NCBI RefSeq assembly: GCF_048541585.1
Contig: NZ_CP183303.1
Span: forward strand, 496,001 to 560,000
Length of the DNA: 64,000 nt
Source: Legionella_C sp048541585
GTDB lineage: Bacteria > Pseudomonadota > Gammaproteobacteria > Legionellales > Legionellaceae
Direction of reading: 5' to 3'
Shown here: piece by piece, positions 9,732 through 18,333 of the stretch
Layout: each line of letters starts with the position of its first letter
Numbering within the stretch: the stretch's first letter is position 1
Program-made: the position numbers and the translations under genes
Notes under the pieces: model-generated
Database searches by the model: none
Seen by the model: only the letters and a program-made list of their open reading frames with translations
Told to the model about the DNA's origin: nothing

Positions 9732-9899
9732 ATGGCTAATCAGCAAGGTAGCGGCCGTGGTTCTAATTTATCTCAAGATGCTCGCAAGAAAGGTGGCGAA
9801 CATTCTCACGGCGGTCAAAGCAAATCTAGCAGCTCTAATTTATCAAAATCAGCTAAAGCTAAGGGTGGTAAGCACTCTCATGAAGGTAGAAGTAAGTAG
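9732..9899 (+). CDS. KGG-repeat stress-induced small protein (55 aa)
   Basis: The 55-residue, very hydrophilic protein is rich in Gly, Ser, Lys and His. It has two copies of the KGG/con-10 motif: ARKKGGEHSH and AKAKGGKHSH, each followed by a short Gly-rich tail. The start is fixed by AGGAG at 9721-9725, six bases upstream. KGG proteins (GsiB and con-10 family) are small, disordered and made in stationary phase or stress; that role is inferred from the family. A longer overlapping reading frame at 9688-9909 is a frame shadow. A hairpin follows at 9912-9931. Confidence 0.85.
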   Translation: MANQQGSGRGSNLSQDARKKGGEHSHGGQSKSSSSNLSKSAKAKGGKHSHEGRSK

Positions 9900-9911
9900 T
9901 ACTTGTTAATG

Positions 9912-9931
9912 GCCCAAGCGTGATCTTGGGC
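9912..9931 (+). terminator. Hairpin after the KGG gene
   Basis: GCCCAAG, a six-base loop and CTTGGGC form a 7-bp perfect stem 12 bases after the KGG stop. It is followed by an AT-rich stretch without a strict T-run. It probably ends the small monocistronic message. Confidence 0.5.
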
Positions 9932-10157
9932 TATAGCCTTAAAATTTTATAATTTATAGAGGTTTAATTAGCAAAATATCTCAAGACACGCTTAATATTT
10001 TGTAAAATAATCATCACTACATAAGTAAATTAACCTCATGATTTTAATCAAAAAATTCCCAGCTAATCATTAAAGCGAAAAATAATATATTAGTAAATTT
10101 ATTATTTTAATACTGGGCAATGAATAAGTGTTTTTATTTTAAATAATTAGTAATTTT

Positions 10158-10220
10158 CTTGTAATACGGGCTATTACTTGTAATAAGAGCTATTATTACT
10201 TGTAATGAGAACTATTATTA
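10158..10220 (+). promoter_or_regulatory. Three tandem ~22-bp repeats upstream of kaiC
   Basis: Three head-to-tail units of the form CTTGTAAT-N6-CTATTA(TTA) lie at 10158-10176, 10177-10198 and 10199-10220. They end 10 bases before an RpoS-like -10 and about 42 bases before the kaiC GTG, so they cover the -35 and upstream activation region. The two-turn spacing suggests an array of regulator sites on one DNA face. The regulator is unknown. The rest of the 9932-10157 gap is AT-rich with no other feature I can name. Confidence 0.6.
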
Positions 10221-10230
10221 ATAGTGCTAG

Positions 10231-10240
10231 GCATACTTAA
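10231..10240 (+). promoter_or_regulatory. RpoS-like -10 element of the kai operon
   Basis: GCATACTTAA matches the sigma-S extended -10 (CTATACTTAA) at 8 of 10 bases. It sits 21 bases before the GTG at 10262, leaving a short leader. RpoS dependence of the kai operon has been reported in L. pneumophila, which fits. The transcript start here is inferred. Confidence 0.45.
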
Positions 10241-10261
10241 TAAATGGAAGAGGAGTGTGCG

Positions 10262-11914
10262 GTGAGCATTAAAAAAACTAGTACAGGGATTATTGGCCTA
10301 GATAAAATCTTACAGGGCGGGTATATAAAGGGTCAATCGACTCTGCTTAAAGGTAGCCCTGGAACAGGGAAAACCATTTTTACCTTACTTTTTGCTTATG
10401 CCCAAATTAAAGCAGGAAAAAATGTTATTTATATAACCTGTGATGAAAAGCCTGAGCAGATTCTATTACATATGGATAGCTTCGGCTTAAATGGTACTCA
10501 ATTACAGCGTAAAAATAAATTAATTATCCTTGATTTTACCCCCACTTTTGATGAGATCGTTGGTGAATTCGATTTAAATATAGTTTTGTTGCGCATAGCA
10601 AGAGCGAAACAAAAATTTAATAGCGATGTTTTAATCCTTGATTCGTTACACTCCTTATTTTTAGGATTAACGCATGAAGATAATTTCTCCGTCGAAATTT
10701 TAAGATTATTTCAATGGATAAAACAGGAAAGATTAACTTTTTTAGCAACCATTGCTGGACATGCAGAAATTTGTAAAACAGATTTTTATGAAGAGTATAT
10801 TGTTGACTGTATTATTGAGTTAAAACAAGCAATTACCAATAATTTAATGACCCGCTATCTACGGGTAGTAAAATTACGTAGCTCAGCACACGGCACCAAT
10901 GAATATCCCTTTTCAATTGTTCAAAATGGGATATCGCTACTTCCCATTACTGAAACGAAACTAGATACTTACACTTCTAGACAATACCTAAGCACAGGAA
11001 TTAAAGACTTAGATAAGATGTTTGGTAATAAAGGTTATCAGGTGGGTAGCTCTATTATGATTAGTGGTAAGTCAGGCACAGCAAAAAGTATTTTCGCTGC
11101 CCATTTTGCCTATGCGGCAGCATCTCAAGGGCAAAAGGTATTATTAGTCTCTTTTGAAGAATCACCTAAGGATATTATTTCGCATATGCGTTCTCTAAAT
11201 TTAGATTTAGCTCCCTTAATTAAAGACAAAAAGTTAACTATTCTTGCTAGGCGCTCGGTTGAGATGGGTCTAGAGGATCATATTATTACTTTAATTGAGC
11301 TAGTTGATCATCACCAGGCTAGTGTATTAATACTTGATCCCATCTCAGCTCTTTTAGACTTAGGTACTAGAATGAATGTTAAAAATTTATTTATTCGTTT
11401 CATTGCTCATATGACTTCGCTAAACAAGACCTTACTATTTACTGAATTGTTACCTGATGATATGAAGGGATATAGTGAGCTTGGTTTATCAAGTTTAACA
11501 ACAACCTGGCTGCGTTTATCGCAAGTAGCCAATAATGGTGAGTTTAATCGTTTACTTTATATCGCTAAATCACGCGGAATTAAAACTTCTAATCAAATTA
11601 AAGAATTTATAATAGATGATACAGGTCTTACTATTGAAGCGCCTTATATAGGCGATGGAGAAATGATTTTTGGTTCCCAAAAATCTGCTTGGATTTTAAA
11701 AGACAAACAACAAGATATTTGCCGCCGTCAAGCGATAAAACAATTAGATGATGAATTAAAAGCACTAGACAATGAGCTAGCCGCCCAAAGAAAAATTAAC
11801 GAATTAAATTATCTTGCGAAGAAAAATAAGCTTTTACGTAAACAAAAGAGATTAGTTAATGAACAAGAGCAGGTGAAAACTCAAAGAGAAGCAAATAAGG
11901 TCTTAAGAGATTAA
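10262..11914 (+). CDS. kaiC: KaiC-like double RecA-domain ATPase
   Basis: KaiC homologues are hexameric ATPases and autokinases; in Legionella they act in stress fitness rather than a proven clock. CI (about 1-235) has Walker A GSPGTGKT and an acidic pair in TCDEKPEQ. CII (about 240-480) has SFEESPKD and Walker B VLILDPIS, but its Walker A reads GKSGTAKS, with Ala for the Gly before Lys. The autophosphorylation segment is LSSLTTTWLRL (Ser410-Ser411), aligning with ISTITDT. A charged coiled-coil tail follows (490-550). I chose GTG 10262 because AGGAG lies 6 bases upstream; the in-frame ATG at 10244 has no such site. KaiB follows two bases later; no kaiA is present. Confidence 0.9.
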   Translation: MSIKKTSTGIIGLDKILQGGYIKGQSTLLKGSPGTGKTIFTLLFAYAQIKAGKNVIYITCDEKPEQILLHMDSFGLNGTQLQRKNKLIILDFTPTFDEIVGEFDLNIVLLRIARAKQKFNSDVLILDSLHSLFLGLTHEDNFSVEILRLFQWIKQERLTFLATIAGHAEICKTDFYEEYIVDCIIELKQAITNNLMTRYLRVVKLRSSAHGTNEYPFSIVQNGISLLPITETKLDTYTSRQYLSTGIKDLDKMFGNKGYQVGSSIMISGKSGTAKSIFAAHFAYAAASQGQKVLLVSFEESPKDIISHMRSLNLDLAPLIKDKKLTILARRSVEMGLEDHIITLIELVDHHQASVLILDPISALLDLGTRMNVKNLFIRFIAHMTSLNKTLLFTELLPDDMKGYSELGLSSLTTTWLRLSQVANNGEFNRLLYIAKSRGIKTSNQIKEFIIDDTGLTIEAPYIGDGEMIFGSQKSAWILKDKQQDICRRQAIKQLDDELKALDNELAAQRKINELNYLAKKNKLLRKQKRLVNEQEQVKTQREANKVLRD

Positions 11915-11916
11915 TA

Positions 11917-12204
11917 ATGGCTAAAATTATACTAAAATTATATGTAATAGGTCATAGCCCGATTTCAAGGCGGGCCATTACTAATCTTAAAGAAATTTGC
12001 GCCACGTCAGATTTAAAAGATCTTTGCAATGTAGAAGTAATCGATTTGTGCAAGCATTATGAATTAGCAGAAAAAGAAAAAATTTTAGCTACACCAGTTT
12101 TAATAAAACAAGCGCCTTTGCCGCAACGACGTATTATAGGAGATTTAGCAGATCATCAAAAAGTAATCGAAATATTGGAAGAACCAACTAGCAAATTTTT
12201 ATGA
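11917..12204 (+). CDS. kaiB: KaiB-like thioredoxin-fold protein
   Basis: The 95 residues match the KaiB family: the first strand LKLYVIGHSPISRRAITNL replaces the usual LRLYVAGxxPxS start, then VEVIDLCKHYELAEKEKILATP and the PxxPxPxRRIIGDL ending (QAPLPQRRIIGDL). KaiB folds like the N-terminal domain of SasA-type kinases and binds KaiC. It starts two bases after kaiC and its stop overlaps the next gene by four bases (ATGA), so the three genes form one coupled operon. Confidence 0.93.
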   Translation: MAKIILKLYVIGHSPISRRAITNLKEICATSDLKDLCNVEVIDLCKHYELAEKEKILATPVLIKQAPLPQRRIIGDLADHQKVIEILEEPTSKFL

Positions 12205-14558
12205 TAAATAAAAAGGAAATTTATTGGTCTCAGCTCATTGAAGCGCTAGCACAAGGAGTTGTGATAATAGATAAAAGTGGAATCATTCTTTATGCTAATG
12301 AGGCGGCAGCATCGCTATTTGGATTTGCACCATCAGATCTTATTGGTATGTACTTTACCCATCCCTTATCAGCTAATGAAACACAAGAAATAGAAATATA
12401 TAAGTCCAATGGTAAGCTTTTAATCGCTCAGATGACAGTTAAGCGGGGCGCTTGGCAGGGGCAATTTGCTTGGATTGTTTCGTTAGTAGATATCAGTGAA
12501 CTTAAAAAGAAAGATAAACTATTAAATATTACCTCTAAAGGTGTTAATGCAGCATCAGAAGGCATTGTTATAACTGATGAAAAAGGCATTATTATCCAAG
12601 CAAATCAAGCTTTTTTTAAATTAACCGGTTTTAGTGAACAGGAGGTATTAGGTAGAAATCCAAATATATTTCATTCTGGAAAGCAAACCCGAGATTTTTA
12701 TGAAAATTTATGGAGTATTTTACTTAGGCAAGGTTATTGGAGTGGTGAATTAACAGGGAAAGAAAAGCACAATAACAAAGCGCTTGTTTTAACGACTCTC
12801 TCCTCAGTCCAAGATGAAAACGGTGATATTACTAATTATATCTGCTTCTTTCATGACTTAACCTTAATTAAAGATCAAGAAAAGCAACTCAAACGAGCTA
12901 AATACTATGATGTTGTAACGGGCCTACCAAATAAATTTTTTTTAACACATTATCTTGAACGCTACATTAATAAGGCGCCTCTGGGGAAAAAAAATCTAAT
13001 TGTTTTTAGTATTAGGCTATTTGGCTCGTCTAAAAATTCTGCCTACGGCACCGATTTACCAACTCGGGATAAAATTATTTTACAAGTTGTTGAGCGTATT
13101 CGTCGCTCTGCAAAGCAAATAAACTTTTTAGCCCGTATTGGTTATAACGAATTTATTATTCTTTATTTAACGCATCAAAATCTAGAAAGTTTTTCATCTA
13201 CTGCAAAGCAAACTATTAAAATGCTTACTAAACCTTACAAAGTCAGTGAAAAAAGTTATAAAATTTATTGTGTTATTGGTATAACAGCTTATACGAAAGA
13301 GGCTGCTTTTAGTGCCGAAGAGTTACTTCACCAAGCTGAAATTGCCCGACACAAGGCAAGACAAGTTGGCGTTAATAAATTTGATTTTTTTGACCCACAA
13401 GTTGAAATTGAAACACTTGAGTTTAATAAATACATTCAATCGATTCAGAAAGCTATTCGCTTAAATCAACTGAAGCTCTATTATCAACCTAAAGTTAATT
13501 TTCAAACAGGTCAAGTTATTGGGTTTGAAGCACTGCTGCGTTGGGAGCACCCTGAACGTGGTTTACTAAATGCTTCTCAGTTTCTATTTCACATTGATTA
13601 TCATCCAATTTCTTTAGAGCTTGGTCATTGGGTCATTCATCAAGCTTTACAACAAGCTGAAGTATTAATCTCGTATAATTTAGACATTCCTATTAGCTTA
13701 AATGTCAGTTCTTATCAATTACAAGATAAGGAGTTTATTAAAAAACTTGATGCAGTATTAGCTCACTATCCTAATGTGCCTAGTAAAATGATTATGCTAG
13801 AAATTTTAGAAACGGAAGCTATAGCTGACTTAGAGCTTGTTTCTAAAGTTATTAGAGAGTGTCAAACAAGGGGGATAATTTTTTCTCTAGATGATTTTGG
13901 AACCAGCTATTCATCCTTAACTTATCTTAAAGAATTAGATGTTGTTGAAATAAAGCTTGATCGAAGTTTTATTCAAGATACTTTAATTAAACCACAGGCC
14001 CTAGCTATCTTAAAACCTACTATTGATTTATGCCGAGTGATGGGCCGTGAATTAGTTGCTGAAGGAGTAGAGACACTTTTACATGCGAAATTGTTAAGCT
14101 ATCTCGGTTGTAATAAAATACAAGGGTTTGCTATTGCTCAAGCTATGCCTGCTGATAAGCTTATAGATTGGTTGAGAAACTGGAAGCTTGATCCATCCTG
14201 GCGAAAAAATAAGCTATCGAAAAAAATAATTAATGAACTCCTAATCATAGCTATTAACCACTATATGGAGTTTCAAACTATTCCTCGTTATTTAAAAGAT
14301 AAAACAATATTGCTTCCAAATTTAAATTTAAGTGCTTGTGCAATTGATAAATGGTTGCTTAAGTATAAACAAAGGCTAAATCCTAAAGCATTTAATCAAT
14401 TATATAAATTGCATGAAAAGTATCATAAGCTAGCCAATAAAATTGTCGATTTAGCTAACCTTAATGAGTATGAAGAAGCTCATCATGCATTAGAAAAATT
14501 TGAAGCCTTAAGGCGGCTGCTCCTTCACCATTTAATTCAAACTATTTTTATAGATTAA
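12201..14558 (+). CDS. PAS-PAS-GGDEF(degenerate)-EAL signalling protein
   Basis: This cyclic-di-GMP protein is the third gene of the kai operon. Two PAS domains occupy about 8-95 and 115-230 (GIVITDEKGIIIQANQAFFK). A GGDEF domain follows (240-395), but its signature reads IGYNEF, so cyclase activity is probably lost. The EAL domain (405-655) keeps GFEALLRWEHP, NVSSYQL, ILETEAI, LDDFGTSYSS, EIKLDRSF, AEGVET and IQGFAIAQ, the residues of an active phosphodiesterase. About 100 helical residues end the protein. Inference: Kai proteins or a PAS ligand tune c-di-GMP breakdown. Confidence 0.9.
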   Translation: MINKKEIYWSQLIEALAQGVVIIDKSGIILYANEAAASLFGFAPSDLIGMYFTHPLSANETQEIEIYKSNGKLLIAQMTVKRGAWQGQFAWIVSLVDISELKKKDKLLNITSKGVNAASEGIVITDEKGIIIQANQAFFKLTGFSEQEVLGRNPNIFHSGKQTRDFYENLWSILLRQGYWSGELTGKEKHNNKALVLTTLSSVQDENGDITNYICFFHDLTLIKDQEKQLKRAKYYDVVTGLPNKFFLTHYLERYINKAPLGKKNLIVFSIRLFGSSKNSAYGTDLPTRDKIILQVVERIRRSAKQINFLARIGYNEFIILYLTHQNLESFSSTAKQTIKMLTKPYKVSEKSYKIYCVIGITAYTKEAAFSAEELLHQAEIARHKARQVGVNKFDFFDPQVEIETLEFNKYIQSIQKAIRLNQLKLYYQPKVNFQTGQVIGFEALLRWEHPERGLLNASQFLFHIDYHPISLELGHWVIHQALQQAEVLISYNLDIPISLNVSSYQLQDKEFIKKLDAVLAHYPNVPSKMIMLEILETEAIADLELVSKVIRECQTRGIIFSLDDFGTSYSSLTYLKELDVVEIKLDRSFIQDTLIKPQALAILKPTIDLCRVMGRELVAEGVETLLHAKLLSYLGCNKIQGFAIAQAMPADKLIDWLRNWKLDPSWRKNKLSKKIINELLIIAINHYMEFQTIPRYLKDKTILLPNLNLSACAIDKWLLKYKQRLNPKAFNQLYKLHEKYHKLANKIVDLANLNEYEEAHHALEKFEALRRLLLHHLIQTIFID

Positions 14559-14598
14559 CAAGTAGCTAGTTTCGGAAGTTTTAGAGGGTAAGTTAAAA

Positions 14599-15984
14599 TT
14601 AGGTCGGTGCTTGAATCAATTCTTGCCCATCTTCTTTTTTAAGTTGACCAAAAATTAATAGCGATAAACAGGTTATGCACCCCATAGCGATAAAAGTATA
14701 GTGCAGTGTCTCTACTGTAAGCAGCGGATTTGCGGCGTGAGAGACTTGAAATAAATTTAATAAAATTGCGGCGATAGCAACCCCAAAACTTTGTGATAAT
14801 TGTTGAACAGTGCTCATAATACTGGTAGCAGAACTAAGGTCTTCTGATAAGACATTAGCATAGGCAATAGAATTCATGCTTGTATATTGTAATGAAATTA
14901 AAAAACCATAACAAAAGGTTAAAATAGCAATATTTAAAATGGTTGAATATTCGTTAATAAAGGAAAAAGATGCAATCGCTGCTGCAACCAGAAAAGTGTT
15001 TAAAATTAAAATTTTTTTATAGCCTAAAAGGCGTAATATATAGACCGCTATCGGTTTAACGATTAAAACCCCTAAAGCAGTTGGTGCTAGCAAAAGGCCT
15101 GAGGTTTGTGGTGAGTAATTAAGACTTACTTGCAATAGCAATGGCAACAGAAAAGGAATGCCGCCAAAACCTATACGGCAAATAAAATTTCCTATAATAG
15201 ATACGCGAAAGGTTCTTATTGATAATAAATGAATTTTTACAATAGGATGTGCTTTATTTTGCGAATGCCACGAATAAAGTATCAATAGTGCAATTGCCAT
15301 GCTTATAGTTAGTATTGAGCGTATATCTGATAGCCGTGTTTCACTAAAGCTTGCAAAGCTATAGGTTAATAGAGCTAAGCTACTCCCAAATAAAATAAAG
15401 CCTATTTTGTCTAACTGGGGTACTACACGAGCTGGCATTGCAGGTAACAAAAAATTAGCTAACAATAAAGTGCCCAAGCCAATAGGTGCATTTACCCAAA
15501 AAATCCAACGCCAAGAAAAATAATTACTAATTAAGCCACCAAGCACAGGCCCTAACATTAAACCTATAGCACCAATCATCACCACGATACTTAGTTTGCT
15601 AATTAATTCATGTTTTTCGCAGGTTCGAATAATAATTAGACGGCCAACTGGCATAGTGATAGAGCCGCCTAAGCCTTGAATAAAGCGTGCAATAATGAGT
15701 TCGAAAAGATTATCGGTAAAGCCACACCAAATGGAGCTTAGCGTAAAAATAATAATGGCTGTCATAAAAATATTTTTAGCGCCAAATTTATCCGCTAACC
15801 AGCCACTGATGGGAATAAAAATTGCCAGACTAAGCAGATAGCTAATAAGTGCAAGTTTTAAGTGTACAGGATTAACTTTAAAACTTTGCGCCATAACTGG
15901 AATAGCAGTATTGATAATAGTTGTGTCTATAGCTTCCATAAACATCACGAAAGCAACAATAAGCAAAATGATTGTTTTATTCAT
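14599..15984 (-). CDS. MFS drug-efflux transporter, DHA2 (EmrB/QacA) type
   Basis: The 461-residue, highly hydrophobic protein has about 14 membrane helices, the DHA2 layout. Motif D1 appears at the N-terminus (FMEAIDTTIINTAIPVM), motif A in the loop after helix 2 (GWLADKFGAKNIF) and motif C further on (GLMLGPVLGGLISNYFSWRW). It is a proton-driven exporter of the inner membrane; the substrate cannot be told. No EmrA-like adaptor is adjacent. It is convergent with the kai operon. Confidence 0.9.
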   Translation of the reverse strand: MNKTIILLIVAFVMFMEAIDTTIINTAIPVMAQSFKVNPVHLKLALISYLLSLAIFIPISGWLADKFGAKNIFMTAIIIFTLSSIWCGFTDNLFELIIARFIQGLGGSITMPVGRLIIIRTCEKHELISKLSIVVMIGAIGLMLGPVLGGLISNYFSWRWIFWVNAPIGLGTLLLANFLLPAMPARVVPQLDKIGFILFGSSLALLTYSFASFSETRLSDIRSILTISMAIALLILYSWHSQNKAHPIVKIHLLSIRTFRVSIIGNFICRIGFGGIPFLLPLLLQVSLNYSPQTSGLLLAPTALGVLIVKPIAVYILRLLGYKKILILNTFLVAAAIASFSFINEYSTILNIAILTFCYGFLISLQYTSMNSIAYANVLSEDLSSATSIMSTVQQLSQSFGVAIAAILLNLFQVSHAANPLLTVETLHYTFIAMGCITCLSLLIFGQLKKEDGQELIQAPT

Positions 15985-16090
15985 AATAATTTTTAATTTG
16001 TTAAAAAAAAATGTACAACTTATTTGTTTATTACTCTTAGAGAGGTATTATAGGCATGCTTAGAAGTTAAGTGAAAGGAGTAAGGAATTT

Positions 16091-16486
16091 ATGAAAAAAA
16101 TAGCGATGCTTTTAGTATGCGGTTTATCAGCTGCAGTACATGCTCAGTCAACCAGCCCCAGTTTCTTCTGTGGCTATAAAGATTATTTTCGTTTAAGCGA
16201 TGCAACGCATCCTGGTATTTATATTGTGGAGGCTAACACCTCACCTGAACTTTTTATGCAAGTGATTAGCCCACGTAGCTTTGAACTTCGGGATACACCT
16301 GCCTGCCGTAGTGGTTATGCGCATGTGACAGTTGCCTATGATAATTACAACTGGTGTATTTTAGATATTAAAGATGGCCCTTATATGAGTCATCCTGTGG
16401 TTAAAGCAACTTGCAGCGGAATTCGTTATATAGGTACTAAGTATGATGGTACTGGCTCTTATTCTTATACTATAGAGCTAGATTAA
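16091..16486 (+). CDS. Small secreted hypothetical protein (131 aa)
   Basis: A clear Sec signal peptide (KK, then IAMLLVCGLSAAVHAQ, cut after AHAQ-like AXA) precedes about 112 residues with four cysteines (FFCGYKD, PACRSG, NWCILD, ATCSG), consistent with two disulphides in the periplasm or outside. AAGGAG lies ten bases before the ATG. I recognise no family. It ends 13 bases before a MITE-like element. Confidence 0.75.
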   Translation: MKKIAMLLVCGLSAAVHAQSTSPSFFCGYKDYFRLSDATHPGIYIVEANTSPELFMQVISPRSFELRDTPACRSGYAHVTVAYDNYNWCILDIKDGPYMSHPVVKATCSGIRYIGTKYDGTGSYSYTIELD

Positions 16487-16499
16487 GTTTGGCTATCTG

Positions 16500-16670
16500 T
16501 CGGGCCAAGGCCTAATGGCGTTGCCTTAAAGCTCTAGCCTACTTCCCGTGGCTTGTCCACGGGATCCAGCGTTCTAGTCCTTGACTGAGATAGCTTAATC
16601 CCATGGATGAGCTGAGAGATGTCGATTGAGTCAAAAAGCCTTAAGGCAGTACCATTAGGCCTTGGTCCGA
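16500..16670. repeat. 171-bp MITE-like element with 34-bp terminal inverted repeats
   Basis: The ends 16500-16533 and 16637-16670 are inverted copies matching at about 30 of 34 positions (TCGGRCCAAGGCCTAATGG and so on). Inside is a hairpin CCCGTGG-CTTGT-CCACGGG at 16545-16563 followed by ATCCAGC, a motif seen in other gaps of this window. There is no coding capacity. It fills the gap between two convergent genes and may also terminate transcription. Confidence 0.8.
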
Positions 16671-16678
16671 CCTACTAT

Positions 16679-17566
16679 TTATAGTAACGAGTGAATAAGT
16701 TTAGCCAGCGACAACATAAAAGTTGGATCGCCTCCATCCTCTACAAACCACTGTGCAGACAACATTACCCGAATAAATATCCATGATAGTAAACGATTAA
16801 AGTCAATGTTTAAGCTATTAGCAAGCATTGCTACACGTTCTAAAATAATTTCTGTACAGTTTAGTTCTTTATTATTTAATTCTTCTTCACTAATTAAGTC
16901 AAAAGCTGCTGCTTCAAAACCTATTTCACCGATTATGCCTTTAGGATCAATAGCTAGCCAGCTATTTTGCTGATTAATAATATTTTCTAAGTGAAGATCC
17001 CCATGACAAAGATAAACTGCTTTTTGAGTTTTTAGAAGTTTAGCTCTTAATTCTTGTGCTTTAGCAATTAGAGGTGGTGTAAAAATGGGCAGAGCTAGCT
17101 TATCAAGCGCTCTTAACCAATAGTTTACAGACTTAAATGGATGGTTTTGCGGTAAAGGATGATTTGCTAACTGGTTAATAACTTTGGCGTAGTGCGTTAT
17201 TTTTTCGTTAAATGTTAAAGTATCAGTCTGTTTTAATAAATCTCCGGGAGTGGCTTGTTCAAGTAGCAATGCATTGTACGTAAAGTTAAAGTCTAGTAAT
17301 TTAATACAGCCATATCCATTAAAATGGGATAAAGCATGATATTCATCTTGAATGGTTTTTTTATCGCAACCAATTTTTAATACAATGGGCTTACTATGGT
17401 TCATTTGCCCTTTAGCGACATAATGCCAAGTCATGTTTTCAACAGGGCGAAGATCAGATAATGACCAGTCTTTAGCTAATATGGTTATAACTTTAAAAAG
17501 CTCATCTAGCCACTGTCTTCCTTGTAGGCCAAATGCTCCTAAGATATTTTTTGTAAGTGTCTTCAT
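16679..17566 (-). CDS. APH(6)-like aminoglycoside phosphotransferase
   Basis: The protein kinase-like fold carries the catalytic loop LCHGDLHLENII (about residue 190) and the metal-binding segment LAIDPKGIIGEIGFEAAAFD. That DPKG-GEIGFE form is characteristic of the streptomycin 6-kinase/hydroxyurea phosphotransferase family (PF04655) rather than APH(3'). The length of 295 fits. Family members inactivate streptomycin by ATP-dependent phosphorylation; the real substrate here is unproven. No mobile-element genes flank it, so it is probably chromosomal in this lineage. Confidence 0.85.
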   Translation of the reverse strand: MKTLTKNILGAFGLQGRQWLDELFKVITILAKDWSLSDLRPVENMTWHYVAKGQMNHSKPIVLKIGCDKKTIQDEYHALSHFNGYGCIKLLDFNFTYNALLLEQATPGDLLKQTDTLTFNEKITHYAKVINQLANHPLPQNHPFKSVNYWLRALDKLALPIFTPPLIAKAQELRAKLLKTQKAVYLCHGDLHLENIINQQNSWLAIDPKGIIGEIGFEAAAFDLISEEELNNKELNCTEIILERVAMLANSLNIDFNRLLSWIFIRVMLSAQWFVEDGGDPTFMLSLAKLIHSLL

Positions 17567-17639
17567 ATTTAAGCGCTAGCTTTATTAGAAAAATTATTAT
17601 AATAGAGGTTATAAATTTCCTCATTAAATTAATGAAACT

Positions 17640-18209
17640 ATGGCTTACATTATTGGTATTAGTGGCAATATGGGTGCTGGAAAATCTACCTTAGCTTTAG
17701 CGCTTGCTAAAAATCTACATGCTTCATTATTGTCATGGGATGATTTTGATGATTTATCGGTAAGCCCCCCAGATTACATTGCTTGGTATAAACGAGGACA
17801 AGATTATAGTGAGTGGAATTACCAGTGCCTTGCTGAAACACTCGCTAGGCTTAAATTAGGTAAATTGGTAGCACATCCTGCCTTAAATACTTTAATCAAG
17901 CCAACAGCTTTTATTATTTTTGATGCGCCCTTAGGACGTTTTCATAAACAAACGGGTACTTATATTGATACCTGGATACATATCAATACACCACTTGATG
18001 TCTCATTGTGTCGTTGGCTACTTCGCGATTATAGTAGTATTCATAAATCAAAAAGTGAATTGTTAGATGAACTTAAATTTTATCTCGATGAATCAAGACC
18101 ACTTTTTGATGATAGCGCCTTTAGGGCAGAGGCTGATTTAATTATTAATGGCCTACTAGCTACCGAACAACAAGTTGATATTGTTAAAGAAAAAATTTTA
18201 ACTACTTAA
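17640..18209 (+). CDS. P-loop kinase-like AAA/uridine-kinase-like protein
   Basis: A Walker A loop lies at the very start (GISGNMGAGKSTLALALA), followed by an Asp-rich stretch typical of small-molecule kinases (SWDDFDDLSVSPPDY), FIIFDAPLGR as the Walker B-like strand and an Arg-containing lid (LCRWLLRDYS). The size (189) resembles uridine or dephospho-CoA kinases, but no specific match is clear. It is divergent from the APH(6)-like gene with a 73-base shared gap. Confidence 0.8.
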   Translation: MAYIIGISGNMGAGKSTLALALAKNLHASLLSWDDFDDLSVSPPDYIAWYKRGQDYSEWNYQCLAETLARLKLGKLVAHPALNTLIKPTAFIIFDAPLGRFHKQTGTYIDTWIHINTPLDVSLCRWLLRDYSSIHKSKSELLDELKFYLDESRPLFDDSAFRAEADLIINGLLATEQQVDIVKEKILTT

Positions 18210-18333
18210 CACCAATAAAAAGCGGAATTTGGCTTTATTAATGGCTGTAAGATAAGCCAATGAATAAGTTCATCAATTAAATTGTAAAATTTGTACGATA
18301 ATAAAATATAGGGGTGTGGAGTAAGGAAGGTTG

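Noticed and set aside
9688..9909. 73-residue reading frame
   Set aside because: It overlaps the KGG gene in another frame; the KGG frame has the ribosome site, family motifs and hairpin.
10158..10220. Possible CRISPR array
   Set aside because: The units are contiguous, with no spacers, and there are no cas genes.
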